Origin: Acidobacteriota bacterium
GTDB taxonomy: Bacteria; Acidobacteriota; Vicinamibacteria; Vicinamibacterales; UBA2999
NCBI GenBank assembly: GCA_027622905.1
Contig: JAQBVV010000022.1
Coordinates: 1 to 32,666, forward strand
Length of the DNA: 32,666 nt
Direction: 5' to 3'
Below are positions 22,995 through 31,987 of the stretch, piece by piece. Both the position numbers and the translations under genes were made by a program. The number at the start of each line of letters is the position of its first letter. The stretch's first letter is position 1. The notes below the pieces were generated by a model. It had not been told where the DNA came from. It saw only the letters and a list, made by a program, of their open reading frames with translations, and did no database searches.

Positions 22995-23495
22995 TCACGC
23001 CGATGGCCGTTCTTTGGCTTCCCAGTACAGCAGGGCAAGCCCACCGGCCAGATTGAGCATCATGAGTCTCGTGGACAGCAGGTGCAGCGCGTCGAACTCC
23101 AGACGCCGTGCGTCGTCGGCCGGCAGATTCGACGCCAGGCCGCCCGCGTCCCGCTGGATCGCGTCAATGCGGCTGAGGACGACGAGGCCTGAGTACAGTG
23201 CCACGGCGAGCATGGAGGCGACCAGGACTCCCCGCAGCCCATAGCCCGCCGGGCGACGGGCGAGGCGGGCCATGGCCATCAGCGTCACGAGCAGGAGACT
23301 TCCGGCCCCGTACGCGATGTAGTGAAAACGGGCGATGGTCGCGCCAAAGACCTCGCCGGCCAGCGCTCGACCTGTGGACGGCTCGATCGACTGCAGTACC
23401 TGGAACGTCGTGGGCGCGACCAGGGTCCCGAGGATCACTATTCCACCCAGCCACACAACCAGCGCCAAGACATATACGTACCGCAGGGCGACCAT
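22995..23495 (-). CDS. DUF4149 membrane protein
   Basis: A 166-aa integral membrane protein with four hydrophobic segments (about residues 5-27, 58-76, 86-107, 140-160). The N-terminal YVYVLALVVWLGGIVILG and the GEVFGATIARFHYIAYG loop match the DUF4149/TMEM205-like family, whose function is unknown. It is the first gene of the leftward set with isocitrate dehydrogenase. The ATG at 23495 has no Shine-Dalgarno site; a TATAAT on this strand ends 6 nt before it. Confidence 0.8.
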   Translation of the reverse strand: MVALRYVYVLALVVWLGGIVILGTLVAPTTFQVLQSIEPSTGRALAGEVFGATIARFHYIAYGAGSLLLVTLMAMARLARRPAGYGLRGVLVASMLAVALYSGLVVLSRIDAIQRDAGGLASNLPADDARRLEFDALHLLSTRLMMLNLAGGLALLYWEAKERPSA

Positions 23496-23501
23496 CAGGG
23501 C

Positions 23502-23509
23502 ATTATAAT
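23502..23509. promoter_or_regulatory. Shared bidirectional -10 (ATTATAAT)
   Basis: The octamer reads TATAAT on the plus strand (23504-23509) and TATAAT on the minus strand (23507-23502). On the minus strand it lies 6 nt before the DUF4149 ATG; on the plus strand it lies 19 nt before the transketolase TTG. The two start codons are only 33 bp apart, so the two promoters cannot be occupied at once if both -10 readings are right. Confidence 0.55.
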
Positions 23510-23516
23510 TCCGGCC

Positions 23517-23521
23517 GGAGG
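23517..23521 (+). promoter_or_regulatory. Ribosome site deciding the transketolase TTG start
   Basis: GGAGG, 7 nt before the TTG at 23529. The frame is open far upstream (to 23322), but the upstream part is antisense to DUF4149, so this site fixes the start. Confidence 0.8.
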
Positions 23522-23528
23522 TTACTCG

Positions 23529-25391
23529 TTGCCATTAGAGACGTCCCTACACGTGTCAGCACTGCGGAACATTGCGACTCGCCTGCGTATCGATTCACTA
23601 CGCGCGACAAGCGAGTCAGGAAATGGTCATCCCAGCACGTGCTGTTCGGCTGCTGAGATCGTGGCCGCGCTGTTCTTTGAAGAAATGCGGTACGACCCGC
23701 GCGACCCGCAGAATCCCGACAACGATCGCTTCGTGCTGTCGAAGGGGCACGCGGCTCCATTGCTGTACGCCGCCTGGGCCGAGGTCGGGTTCCTCAAGCG
23801 CGAGGATCTCCTGACGCTCCGGCGGATCGATTCCGACCTCGAAGGACATCCGACACCGAGACTCCCATTTGCCGACGTGGCGACGGGATCGCTGGGCCAG
23901 GGTTTATGTGCTGGTGTCGGTATCGCCCTGAACGCTCGCCGGATCCGGTCGGACTATCGCACGTACGTGCTCATGGGTGACGGCGAGACAGCTGAAGGTT
24001 CGGTGTGGGAGGCGGCGGACATGGCCGCGTACCATGCGCTGGATTCGTTGTGCGGCATTACCGACGTCAATGGCCTCGGCCAGAGCGGTCCGACGCAATG
24101 GCTGCACGATCTGGATGCGCTGGCGGCACGATGGAGTGCGTTTGGATGGAACGCGCTCATCGTCGACGGTCACGACCTCCCAGACGTGCTTGGGGCGCTG
24201 GACACGGCACGGCAGATCAAGGGCCGGCCCACGATGATCCTGGCGAGAACGTTCAAGGGGAAGGGCGTGTCGCTGATGGAGGGAAAGGCGGGGTGGCACG
24301 GCAAGGCGCTGAAGAAGGGGGCCGAGCTGGACGCGGCCCTCGCCGAGCTGACGGCACAGCTGGTGACTGACGACGGCCCGGCACCGCAGCCGCAACCGCC
24401 CCGGACGGTTCCGGGCGCGGGTCAGCGAACGCCAGGATCGGCCGGCACCGTCGGCGCGTCGGCCTACGCGCTCGGAGACAGCGTGGCGACCCGTGAGGCC
24501 TTCGGCGCCGCGATTGCCGCCCTCGCGACGACCGACGACCGGATCGTCGCGCTCGACGCGGATGTGAAGAATTCGACGTTCAGCGAAAAATTTGAACAGC
24601 AGCATCCCGAGCGGTTCTACCAGTCCTTTATTGCTGAGCAGGCCATGCTCGGTGCGGCGATGGGGCTTGCCAGCCGCGGCGCGATTCCGTTTCCCTCGAC
24701 GTTTGCGGCGTTCCTGTCCCGCGCCTACGATTTCATTCGGATGGCGGCGATCAGCAACCTGAACGTCAAGATCGCCGGTTCGCACGCCGGAGTGTCAATT
24801 GGCGAAGACGGTCCGTCACAAATGGCGCTTGAGGATCTGGCGATGATGCGGGCCCAGCCGAACATCGCGGTGCTGTATCCCTGCGACGGTGTCAGCACCG
24901 AACGGCTGGTCGAGGCAGCGGCATATCATCAGGGGCCGGTCTACATGCGGACGTCGCGTCCCAAGACGCCGGTGATCTACGGCCCCGACGAGGTGTTCAC
25001 CGTCGGCGGGCTGAAGGTGTTGCGCCAGAGTGGAAAGGACGTCGCCACGGTCGTTGGAGCGGGAGTGACCGTCTTCGAGGCGCTGAAGGCCTACGACGAA
25101 CTGGAGACGCGGGGCATCAAGATTCGCGTCGTCGATCTGTACTCGTTGCAGCCGATCGATGCGGCTGCGTTGGTCCGTTGCGCGCGTGAGACGCAAGGCC
25201 AGGTCATCACCGTCGAGGATCACTACGCCAATGGCGGGATCGGTGACGCCGTCGCCGGGGCGATTGCTCCGGAAGGATTTACCGTGCGCCGTCTGGCCGT
25301 ACGCGAGATTCCTCGGAGCGGGACACCCGACCAGTTGCTCGACCGGTACGGGATTTCCGCCAGTCACATCGTGGCAGCCGTCCGATCCTGA
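23529..25391 (+). CDS. tkt: Transketolase
   Basis: A 620-aa thiamine-diphosphate enzyme of the non-oxidative pentose-phosphate pathway, moving two-carbon units between ketoses and aldoses in the cytosol. Motifs: SGNGHPSTCCSAAEI (start of the N-terminal half), LSKGHAAPLLYA, the thiamine-binding GDGETAEGSVWEA with DVNGLGQSGPT, a linker near residues 280-315, then the pyrimidine half with FIAEQAMLGAAMGLASRG (catalytic Glu) and GEDGPSQMALEDLAMMR. At about 620 aa and with SKGHAAP and EGSVWEA it resembles the shorter animal-type transketolase more than the 660-aa E. coli type. The TTG start is set by GGAGG 7 nt upstream. It converges on the DinB gene with a 35-bp gap. Confidence 0.92.
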   Translation: MPLETSLHVSALRNIATRLRIDSLRATSESGNGHPSTCCSAAEIVAALFFEEMRYDPRDPQNPDNDRFVLSKGHAAPLLYAAWAEVGFLKREDLLTLRRIDSDLEGHPTPRLPFADVATGSLGQGLCAGVGIALNARRIRSDYRTYVLMGDGETAEGSVWEAADMAAYHALDSLCGITDVNGLGQSGPTQWLHDLDALAARWSAFGWNALIVDGHDLPDVLGALDTARQIKGRPTMILARTFKGKGVSLMEGKAGWHGKALKKGAELDAALAELTAQLVTDDGPAPQPQPPRTVPGAGQRTPGSAGTVGASAYALGDSVATREAFGAAIAALATTDDRIVALDADVKNSTFSEKFEQQHPERFYQSFIAEQAMLGAAMGLASRGAIPFPSTFAAFLSRAYDFIRMAAISNLNVKIAGSHAGVSIGEDGPSQMALEDLAMMRAQPNIAVLYPCDGVSTERLVEAAAYHQGPVYMRTSRPKTPVIYGPDEVFTVGGLKVLRQSGKDVATVVGAGVTVFEALKAYDELETRGIKIRVVDLYSLQPIDAAALVRCARETQGQVITVEDHYANGGIGDAVAGAIAPEGFTVRRLAVREIPRSGTPDQLLDRYGISASHIVAAVRS

Positions 25392-25426
25392 CGCGGGCCA
25401 CACTCCCTGGTTTTCGCGCGGGTATG

Positions 25427-26008
25427 TCAGAGCGGAAACCCCTGCGCCGAGATGACCCGCCGCGCCTGCGCAAGGTGGCGGCGTTCGTGAGCCAGCATCG
25501 CGGCGAAGCTCGACCCGAGCGGCATCCTGACCCATCGCATGACCGGCGATGTGACTCGGGCCCGTGCCAGATCGAGACCGTTGGCCTGATGCAGCCGATC
25601 GATGTACTGCACCTGGTACGCGCGAAAGGCCGCCATCACGTCGTGGCGTGACCGGCCCGGCGTCGGCCGGAAGGCGATGGGCGCGCGTGTACGTGGTGTC
25701 GAGGCGGGCTGCACGAAATAGACCATCATCTTGCCAATCCAGTTGTACGAGTACGGTCCATGGCCGTACAAGCCACGCCGCACGGCTTCGGCGATCCCAT
25801 CGTCCATCGCCGGCAGGTACTGGCGAGCCGTGGCATTGAGGTGATCGAGGCACAGCGACACCGACCAGACATCGGGCCCAGGTTGCCACGTGAACTGCTG
25901 ATCGCTGAGCGGCTCCACGAGCGCGTCCGCCTCTGCCGACATGTGTTCAAACTGTGCGCGGAAGGCGTCGAGTTCCGGGCCGAGCGTCGCGACTCCCTGG
26001 GAGGCCAT
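25427..26008 (-). CDS. DinB family protein
   Basis: A 193-aa protein with the four-helix DinB/YfiT-like fold pattern. Likely metal ligands are His56 in CLDHLNATARQY and His174/His178 in AHERRHLAQ, the usual spacing for this superfamily. Members include thiol-dependent transferases and damage-inducible proteins; the specific activity cannot be told from sequence. The central DVWSVSLCLDHL and C-terminal HERRHLAQ blocks are typical. It follows the leftward membrane-protein gene by 17 bp, so it may be co-transcribed, although a TAGGAT lies exactly 9 nt before its ATG. Confidence 0.85.
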   Translation of the reverse strand: MASQGVATLGPELDAFRAQFEHMSAEADALVEPLSDQQFTWQPGPDVWSVSLCLDHLNATARQYLPAMDDGIAEAVRRGLYGHGPYSYNWIGKMMVYFVQPASTPRTRAPIAFRPTPGRSRHDVMAAFRAYQVQYIDRLHQANGLDLARARVTSPVMRWVRMPLGSSFAAMLAHERRHLAQARRVISAQGFPL

Positions 26009-26017
26009 CGTGCAGCG

Positions 26018-26023
26018 ATCCTA
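26018..26023 (-). promoter_or_regulatory. Candidate leaderless -10 of the DinB gene
   Basis: TAGGAT on the minus strand with 9 nt before the ATG at 26008. It fits the spacing of the other candidates but lies in the 17-bp gap after the upstream stop codon, so the match may be chance within an operon. Confidence 0.3.
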
Positions 26024-26025
26024 GT

Positions 26026-27054
26026 TCACGGGAGGTACGACGGCCGCAGCGGCCCACCGACGATCGCTTCCGCCGCTGGCGACTCCGGCCACATCGGCTC
26101 CGGGGCGGCGGCGTAGGTCGCATGTGCCTGGGACCGCTGATAGAGCGCCGTCTGGGACGCGATGAACTGCAGCTTCAACAGCAGTCGCGCGAGCAGGAAG
26201 AGCTGGGTCGCGACGACCGCAAGCCACATCGATGGCCCCATGCCCGTTGTGCCAGGCGCCAGGAACGCCCATGTGGTGAGCAACAACATGAACACCAGTC
26301 CGTTCAGCGCGTACAGGCCACAGACGCGCCCGCCGTGTCGGCCGATGAACGTGACGGTCGCCGCGAGTCCGCCGATCACGCTGCGCCGATCGTCCACGAC
26401 CATTCGGATCCTCGCGTAGTCGGCGACAAGATTGACGACGACCAGCGCCGCGCCGAACCACGCGTAGAGCACAGCGCGCCAGAGGAACGCGGCCCGTTCG
26501 GTGGTGATGTCCCGGGTCAGCCGGGTATAGGCGTCGTCAAACAGCCACGGATGGACGTAGGAGAACAGCCACCAGTACGCCGCGCCCACGACGAATCCGA
26601 GTCGAAGGAAGCGCCAGAACACGGCGCCGGCGACGGCGAAGAAGCCATGCGCTCGGGTCGGTCGTTGTCGTGCATAGCGGTCGATGATGCCCCCGGACAG
26701 AAACGTCCAGGCCAGCAGGTACACCGCGATTGCACCGGCGACCGGGAAGACCTCTTGCTGCGCGTCAAGCAGGCCGCTGATGTTGCCGAGCGTGGAGGCG
26801 AAGCCGATGATGACCGGCGAAAAGCTGCCGCTCAGTCCGGATGTCTGCGCCGTGAACTCCTGCCACCAGTCGTAGTCCATGCCGTCAGCGACGGCACCGG
26901 CAACCAGACTGCGACCCAGGTGGTCCTCGATCATCCCGCGTAGCGACATCGCCAGCGGCAGCGCAATCAGGACCGTCGTGGCGAATACGCCGGCGAGCAG
27001 AGCCGGCGCTCGGAACACGCGTCCGAACCCGTCTCGCCACGCTGCAACGATCAA
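26026..27054 (-). CDS. Multi-pass membrane protein of unknown function
   Basis: A 342-aa protein with about six hydrophobic segments (near residues 17-36, 102-122, 135-160, 184-206, 240-262, 275-300). After the first segment is a long presumably external loop (about 37-95). I recognise no catalytic motif or named domain; the arrangement resembles bacterial membrane proteins annotated only as hypothetical. The start is a TTG at 27054 behind GAGGGCCCTC, whose GAGGG acts as ribosome site. It lies between the M1 peptidase (53 bp upstream) and DinB (17 bp downstream), so it probably belongs to the same leftward unit. Confidence 0.7.
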   Translation of the reverse strand: MIVAAWRDGFGRVFRAPALLAGVFATTVLIALPLAMSLRGMIEDHLGRSLVAGAVADGMDYDWWQEFTAQTSGLSGSFSPVIIGFASTLGNISGLLDAQQEVFPVAGAIAVYLLAWTFLSGGIIDRYARQRPTRAHGFFAVAGAVFWRFLRLGFVVGAAYWWLFSYVHPWLFDDAYTRLTRDITTERAAFLWRAVLYAWFGAALVVVNLVADYARIRMVVDDRRSVIGGLAATVTFIGRHGGRVCGLYALNGLVFMLLLTTWAFLAPGTTGMGPSMWLAVVATQLFLLARLLLKLQFIASQTALYQRSQAHATYAAAPEPMWPESPAAEAIVGGPLRPSYLP

Positions 27055-27107
27055 CGGAGGGCCCTCATGTCGTACGGCTCCGGGATGGTGGCGTCGTGGT
27101 CATGCGT

Positions 27108-29192
27108 CTATACAAAGAAGGCGTAGGTCAGCATCAGATCCTGGAGCCACGCCAGCCACGTCAGGCTCCATTTGAGGCCCGCCTCGTCCGCGCGCGGGCT
27201 GAGCGTGGCGCTGTTGTTCGTATAGTCCACGTCGAGGAGGAGCACGCGATCGGGGTCCACCTGCACCGACGCAGCCTGCGACGGTCGCTCGTACGTGTAG
27301 ATGACGCGTCGGTCGTGTCCATCCCAGCGCTCCGCGATCTGCTCACCGTCACGCAGCGTCGTCACGATGTCGACAGGAAACGTGGCTTCTCCGAGCCGCT
27401 GCACGACGACGGTCGTGCGGTAGAGCGTTGCGCTCGCATCGGTATCAGCCGTCGAGTCTGGTGCTGCACGGGGTGCCGCGCCTGACATATCGCCAGAGGC
27501 GGCGTCGGTGTCCGCGTTGCGGGCAGGGCGCACCGAGGTGCTGGTGAAGCGCTGCACGCCGTAGTCGAAGGTGTTGGAGCTGCGGTAGACCTGGTCGAAA
27601 AACCACGTCATGTCCTGTCCGGTCACCTCGTTGACGACGGCGAAGAAGTCGGCCGGCTGCGGGTGCCCGAACTTCCAGCGGTCGAAGTAGGTGGACATGA
27701 TGCGCTGCAGGACGGGCCACCCGCGATGACGTTCGAGCGTGTGCAACCAGAGAGCCGTCTTGGCATAGGGCACGACCGTCCACGTGCCGGGCCAGTACTG
27801 ATACGTCGGTGTTGACGGCACGTCCGCTTCCGCATTGCGGCGATACGTGGGCAACCGATTGCCATCCGTGGCACGTGCCAACGAAATGTCCTCGAACACC
27901 CATGGCACGAATCCGCCGAAGAACCGGGCGGTCAGATGGTTGGCGAATCCAGCCTCGTCATTGGCGCGCGCCTCCGAGAAGCTGTTCAAGCCCTCGTCCA
28001 TCCACGCGTGTTCGAACTCGTTGCTACCGACGATGCCGTACCAGAACTGGTGGCCCGCCTCGTGGATCGTGACCCGCTCGGGGTCTGCCACGCGCGCCGG
28101 GGCAAGCCATCGTGAGCCCGCAGTGAAGAGCGTCGGGTACTCCATGCCGCCGCTGCCACTCCGGTACGCCGGGTCGACGATGGTGATGTGGTCGTAGGGA
28201 TAGGCGCCAAACCATTCGCCGTAGTACTTGAGCGCTGCGGCAGTGGCGTTGAAGTGGCGCGACTCCTGTCCGATGTGCTCCGGCTGAAGCAACAGCCGCA
28301 TGTTCACATGCGGCAGCGTCGGGTGCTCGAACGGCTGGAAGTGCTCGAGAAAATCAGGGCTCGTCGTCCACGCGAAGTCGTGGATGTCTTCGGCGCTGTA
28401 TCGGTGCGTCACCGTGCCATCGGCGTTGTCCGTGCGTGCGACTTCGCGGCCCGATGCGCCAACGACGAAGCCCTGCGGCAGGGTCATGCGGACGTCGTAG
28501 ACGCCGTAGTCCGAGTAGAACTCGGTAGGGGCGTGAAACTGGTGGGTGTTCCAGCCCGCGTCTTCGAGCACGCCGAGCTTCGGGAACCACTGCGCGATGA
28601 AGTAGTAGTCGCCCCGGTACCCGGTACGCGCGAATGGGCGCGGTACCTTCGCGTCCCATTCGACGTCGATCTCGACCGTATCGCCCGGTAGCACCTCCCA
28701 TGGCAGGTCCGTCGCCATCACGGTCCGGTCCTCCGTATTCCCGTCATCCGGCGCGATGAAGGCCTGCTCTTGCGTGAAGTCGACCCATTCGCCGGCAGGG
28801 CCGCCATCATCGTCTCCTGCATGGCGCACACGAAGGCGTGTCACGTCGATCGAACTCCAGGCATCGTCCCGTGGCGACGTGAAGGTGCCCCCGAGCTGCC
28901 GTTCGCGGAGCCAGGTTGATTCGACGTTTCGCCAAGCGTTCCAGTAGAGGTGAAACTGCAGCTCGCTGGTGGGATTGGCGGTGATGTTGCGCCAGCGGAT
29001 GGTTTCGCGCCCCTTCAGCGTGCGTGCGGCATGATCGAGCTGCACGTCGATGTCGTAGTTGGCATTGCGCGGCGAGAGCCCTGCTCGCCTGACCGGTTCG
29101 ACACCCGGCTCGCCCGCCTGCTGTCCATCGACGGTGACAAGGCCAAGCAGCAGTAGCGCGGCCGAAGCAACGGCGATTGCGCGGGAACGCAT
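27108..29192 (-). CDS. Exported M1 family metallopeptidase
   Basis: A protein of about 694 aa with a signal peptide (residues 1-25, MRSRAIAVASAALLLLG). It has an N-terminal beta domain (YDIDVQLDHAARTLKGRETIRW), then GGMEYPT (about 350, a variant of the GAMEN exopeptidase motif) and the zinc site HEAGHQFW with the third ligand 18 residues on in WMDEG (about residues 375-400). These fit an M1 aminopeptidase acting on peptides in the periplasm. The GGMEY form, common in bacterial secreted M1 proteins, may alter exopeptidase preference. Near the C-terminus is a low-complexity insert (about 565-595, AASGDMSGAAPRAAPD) between domains. In-frame ATGs lie at 29228, 29201 and 29192; I chose 29192 because it starts the signal peptide and TAGAAT ends 7 nt before it. 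Confidence 0.88.
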   Translation of the reverse strand: MRSRAIAVASAALLLLGLVTVDGQQAGEPGVEPVRRAGLSPRNANYDIDVQLDHAARTLKGRETIRWRNITANPTSELQFHLYWNAWRNVESTWLRERQLGGTFTSPRDDAWSSIDVTRLRVRHAGDDDGGPAGEWVDFTQEQAFIAPDDGNTEDRTVMATDLPWEVLPGDTVEIDVEWDAKVPRPFARTGYRGDYYFIAQWFPKLGVLEDAGWNTHQFHAPTEFYSDYGVYDVRMTLPQGFVVGASGREVARTDNADGTVTHRYSAEDIHDFAWTTSPDFLEHFQPFEHPTLPHVNMRLLLQPEHIGQESRHFNATAAALKYYGEWFGAYPYDHITIVDPAYRSGSGGMEYPTLFTAGSRWLAPARVADPERVTIHEAGHQFWYGIVGSNEFEHAWMDEGLNSFSEARANDEAGFANHLTARFFGGFVPWVFEDISLARATDGNRLPTYRRNAEADVPSTPTYQYWPGTWTVVPYAKTALWLHTLERHRGWPVLQRIMSTYFDRWKFGHPQPADFFAVVNEVTGQDMTWFFDQVYRSSNTFDYGVQRFTSTSVRPARNADTDAASGDMSGAAPRAAPDSTADTDASATLYRTTVVVQRLGEATFPVDIVTTLRDGEQIAERWDGHDRRVIYTYERPSQAASVQVDPDRVLLLDVDYTNNSATLSPRADEAGLKWSLTWLAWLQDLMLTYAFFV

Positions 29193-29199
29193 GATGCGC

Positions 29200-29205
29200 A
29201 TTCTA
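29200..29205 (-). promoter_or_regulatory. Candidate leaderless -10 of the M1 peptidase
   Basis: TAGAAT on the minus strand, 7 nt before the ATG at 29192. No Shine-Dalgarno site is present. It would give this gene its own promoter in the 49-bp gap after the sigma-54 activator. Confidence 0.4.
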
Positions 29206-29241
29206 CCGTTGGTTCGGTAGCCTGGCATCGCCGGAGTCCCG

Positions 29242-31980
29242 TCAGGTCAGGCGGGCATCGCCGGTACTGGCGGGTGCGGCCAGTCCGTAGCGTCGACGCT
29301 TCAGATACAGGCCCTTTCGCGAAAGCCCCAGCATCTCCGCGGCTTCTTCGACGCGCCCGCCAGAACGGCGGAGCGCGTAGTGCATCATTGTGCGCTCCAG
29401 ATGCTGGACAGCTGCGGCTACTGGTTGATCGATGCGGACGACGGTTTCAGTGGGATCAAGGACGCGTTCGGAAGCCGGGATGGTCCGCCGTGAGGCTGCG
29501 ATGTCCGGCGACAGGTGCTCCGGCATGAGGATGGCGCCGGGTTCGGCCAGCACCGCCAACCGGCGCATCTCGTTCGCGAGTTGGCGGACATTCCCCGGCC
29601 ATCGGTACAGCACCAGGTACTCCATCGTCTCCTCAGCCAGCCGCAGGTTGCCCTTGCGATATTCTTGCGCGTGTTTCCGCAAGAAGTGGTCGGCGAATGC
29701 CGGAATCTCCATTCGACGCTCGCGCAACGGTGGGAGGTGCAGGCGGACGACGCTGAGCCGGTAGAAGAGGTCCTCGCGGAACCTCCCGTTGGCCACCAGG
29801 GTATCGAGATCGGCGTTGGTCGCGGCAATCACGCGGACATCGGCCTCGATCGGCTGCAATTCACCGATCGGATGAACCTCGTGAGACTCAAGGAAGCGAA
29901 GGAGCTTGGGCTGCACCTCCAGAGTGGTGTCGCCGATCTCATCCAGGAACAGCGTTCCTCCAGTGGCCGCACGGATGACGCCAGGAAAATGGTCGGTGGC
30001 GCCGGTGAACGATCCTTTGCGGTGGCCGAACAGCTGCGAGTCGAGCATGTCCGGTGGGACTCCGCTGCAGTTGAAGGGGAGGAAGGTCGTCTTCGACCGG
30101 TCGGAGTAGGCGTGGATCGTGCGCGCCAGCACCTCCTTGCCAGTGCCGGTTTCTCCGGTCAGCAACACGGGCACCGACGTTGCCGCGATCCTGCGGGCCA
30201 CGGCCAGAAGGGTCTGCATCTCGTCGGCAAGGAACAGCGCGCCGGCCTGTTCCTCCGCCGGGCTGGCCGGCCAGACCGCTGCCCGACTGCGCTCGGCTTG
30301 CCGCGCGCGCTCAAGTTCCAACGATGCGCGGCCGAGACGAAGCACGTTGGCGAGCAGAATCGCCTTCTCCGGATCGGAGGGGACCGCGCAGACGAGAGCC
30401 AGCTCCTTGTCTTGCTCGGTGCCGAGGGCGAGGACCGCGTGTGTCGGCGAGGCGGTCGGAGGGGGCGACGCTTCGGTGGTTTCCGCGATGACGACTTTCG
30501 GCGAACAACCAAGCGCTTTGATCACCGACACCATCTCATCGCCAAGAAGCCTGGGCCTGTGAGCCAGGTCGCCCAAGGCCGCCAGCGAATCTGTGACACA
30601 CTCGACGCCCAGCGACCTGGAGTCAGGGCCTGGCTCTTCGCGCGCTGATTCAGTCGGGGCGGGGGAATCGGCATCGTCCATTTCCATTTGGACGGACACG
30701 ATGCCCTGCGCTGCCCACAATCGAAGCGCCCTGTCACGAAGATGTTCGCTCAGGACCGGCGAGCGCGCTCCCAGGATCTGTGCTGAGGCGTAGTAGTACT
30801 GGGCCTGTAGTTCACGGATTCCGGTAATGCCCAGCTCGCTCGCTTGGGTGAGGCACCGTGCCGTTTCGTCGCCGATCGCCGCTCGCGAGAATGCGTGTGC
30901 CTTCACAAGGCGACTCACAGCAGCCAGAGGCGTGTCGCCAGTCTCAGTGGCCTGCTCCTCAGCGATCTTGAGACGCTCGATCGCGGCTTCAGGGGAGCCT
31001 CGCTTTATCAAGAGTCGGGCCTCTGTGATTGTGGCCCATCGGGCGTGGTAGATCGCCGCCGGACGTTCGTATCGGTTCACACGCGTGTGCAGTTCATGGA
31101 GGACACGTTCGACATCGTCAAGCTGATTCAACGCCAAGTGGATCCGAGCAAGGCCGTCAACTGCTCCGAGCTGTGACGTCACGTCTGATTGTTCGTCGTC
31201 AAGGACTGCCGTGAGACTTCTCTCCGCCGTGGCGAACTCACCCGTAAGCAACAGCACATGCCCACCGGAGGCGTCGGCTGCTCGCGTCAGGGTTGCGTGT
31301 CCGCTCTTCTGTGCAACGGTTCGCGCAGAGCGAAGGAGCGACGTGGCGACTGCAAACTCGCAGTTGAGGCACGCTACACATCCGCGATTAAGAAGGGATG
31401 CGGCCGTAAGCCAGGTGTTCGGCGAGTGCTCGAGCAGCGAATCCGCGATGTCACAATGGCGTCGCGCTTCATCGGGGTGACCGATCTGGCCTTCAAGCAC
31501 CGATACGCACGTATGCAGGTAGGCGCTTAGGTGGCTCATTCCCGCGTTAGCAACTGAGCGCCTTAGCTTCGGAAGGGCTACGAGCACTTCATCGATTGGG
31601 CCGACTTCGATCAGCAATCGGAAGACGTGAAGGTGTGCCCGAGCGATGTGTTCGTGGACGCCAGATTCTTCTGCCAAAGACGCCGCGGCCTTTGCGTGCC
31701 GTACGGCCGACGCATGGTCCCCGCGCTGTCGACTAACCAGTGCCAGCGTCAATTCGGCCTGGGACCGAACCGCTGCCGGCGAAGCAGAATGCGCATCTAC
31801 ATCTGCTAGTTGTCTGGCCGCGTCAATTTGTCCGACAAGCGCGAGTGCGCTGGCAACGATTACCCTGTGGTGGGGTTCCAGCGCCCTGCGTTCTTCAGAC
31901 GTCTTTCCCGAAGCGCCTACGAGCTGAAGAAAAGCGCCCTTGTCGAAAAGCTGTCTTGCCGCGTCGTAACCGAGGCCCAA
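29242..31980 (-). CDS. Sigma-54-dependent transcriptional activator with N-terminal TPR repeats
   Basis: A 912-aa regulator. Residues 1-430 consist of TPR-like helical repeats (for example VALPKLRRSVANAGMSHLSAY), with no response-regulator receiver. About 440-580 is a less clear sensor-like region. About 590-830 is the sigma-54 AAA+ domain: Walker A GETGTGKE (about 607), GSFTGA loop (about 657), Walker B GGTLFLDEIGD (about 678), FREDLFYRLSV and WPGNVRQL. Residues 870-905 form a Fis-type helix-turn-helix (AAEMLGLSRKGLYLKRR). It would hydrolyse ATP to open sigma-54 promoters when the TPR region senses a partner or ligand. The loop has Ser in place of Ala (GSFTGA, not GAFTGA). The TTG start is fixed by GGAGG 7 nt upstream. 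It follows a GAF gene by 36 bp, probably one operon. Confidence 0.92.
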   Translation of the reverse strand: MGLGYDAARQLFDKGAFLQLVGASGKTSEERRALEPHHRVIVASALALVGQIDAARQLADVDAHSASPAAVRSQAELTLALVSRQRGDHASAVRHAKAAASLAEESGVHEHIARAHLHVFRLLIEVGPIDEVLVALPKLRRSVANAGMSHLSAYLHTCVSVLEGQIGHPDEARRHCDIADSLLEHSPNTWLTAASLLNRGCVACLNCEFAVATSLLRSARTVAQKSGHATLTRAADASGGHVLLLTGEFATAERSLTAVLDDEQSDVTSQLGAVDGLARIHLALNQLDDVERVLHELHTRVNRYERPAAIYHARWATITEARLLIKRGSPEAAIERLKIAEEQATETGDTPLAAVSRLVKAHAFSRAAIGDETARCLTQASELGITGIRELQAQYYYASAQILGARSPVLSEHLRDRALRLWAAQGIVSVQMEMDDADSPAPTESAREEPGPDSRSLGVECVTDSLAALGDLAHRPRLLGDEMVSVIKALGCSPKVVIAETTEASPPPTASPTHAVLALGTEQDKELALVCAVPSDPEKAILLANVLRLGRASLELERARQAERSRAAVWPASPAEEQAGALFLADEMQTLLAVARRIAATSVPVLLTGETGTGKEVLARTIHAYSDRSKTTFLPFNCSGVPPDMLDSQLFGHRKGSFTGATDHFPGVIRAATGGTLFLDEIGDTTLEVQPKLLRFLESHEVHPIGELQPIEADVRVIAATNADLDTLVANGRFREDLFYRLSVVRLHLPPLRERRMEIPAFADHFLRKHAQEYRKGNLRLAEETMEYLVLYRWPGNVRQLANEMRRLAVLAEPGAILMPEHLSPDIAASRRTIPASERVLDPTETVVRIDQPVAAAVQHLERTMMHYALRRSGGRVEEAAEMLGLSRKGLYLKRRRYGLAAPASTGDARLT

Positions 31981-31987
31981 GGCTGCA

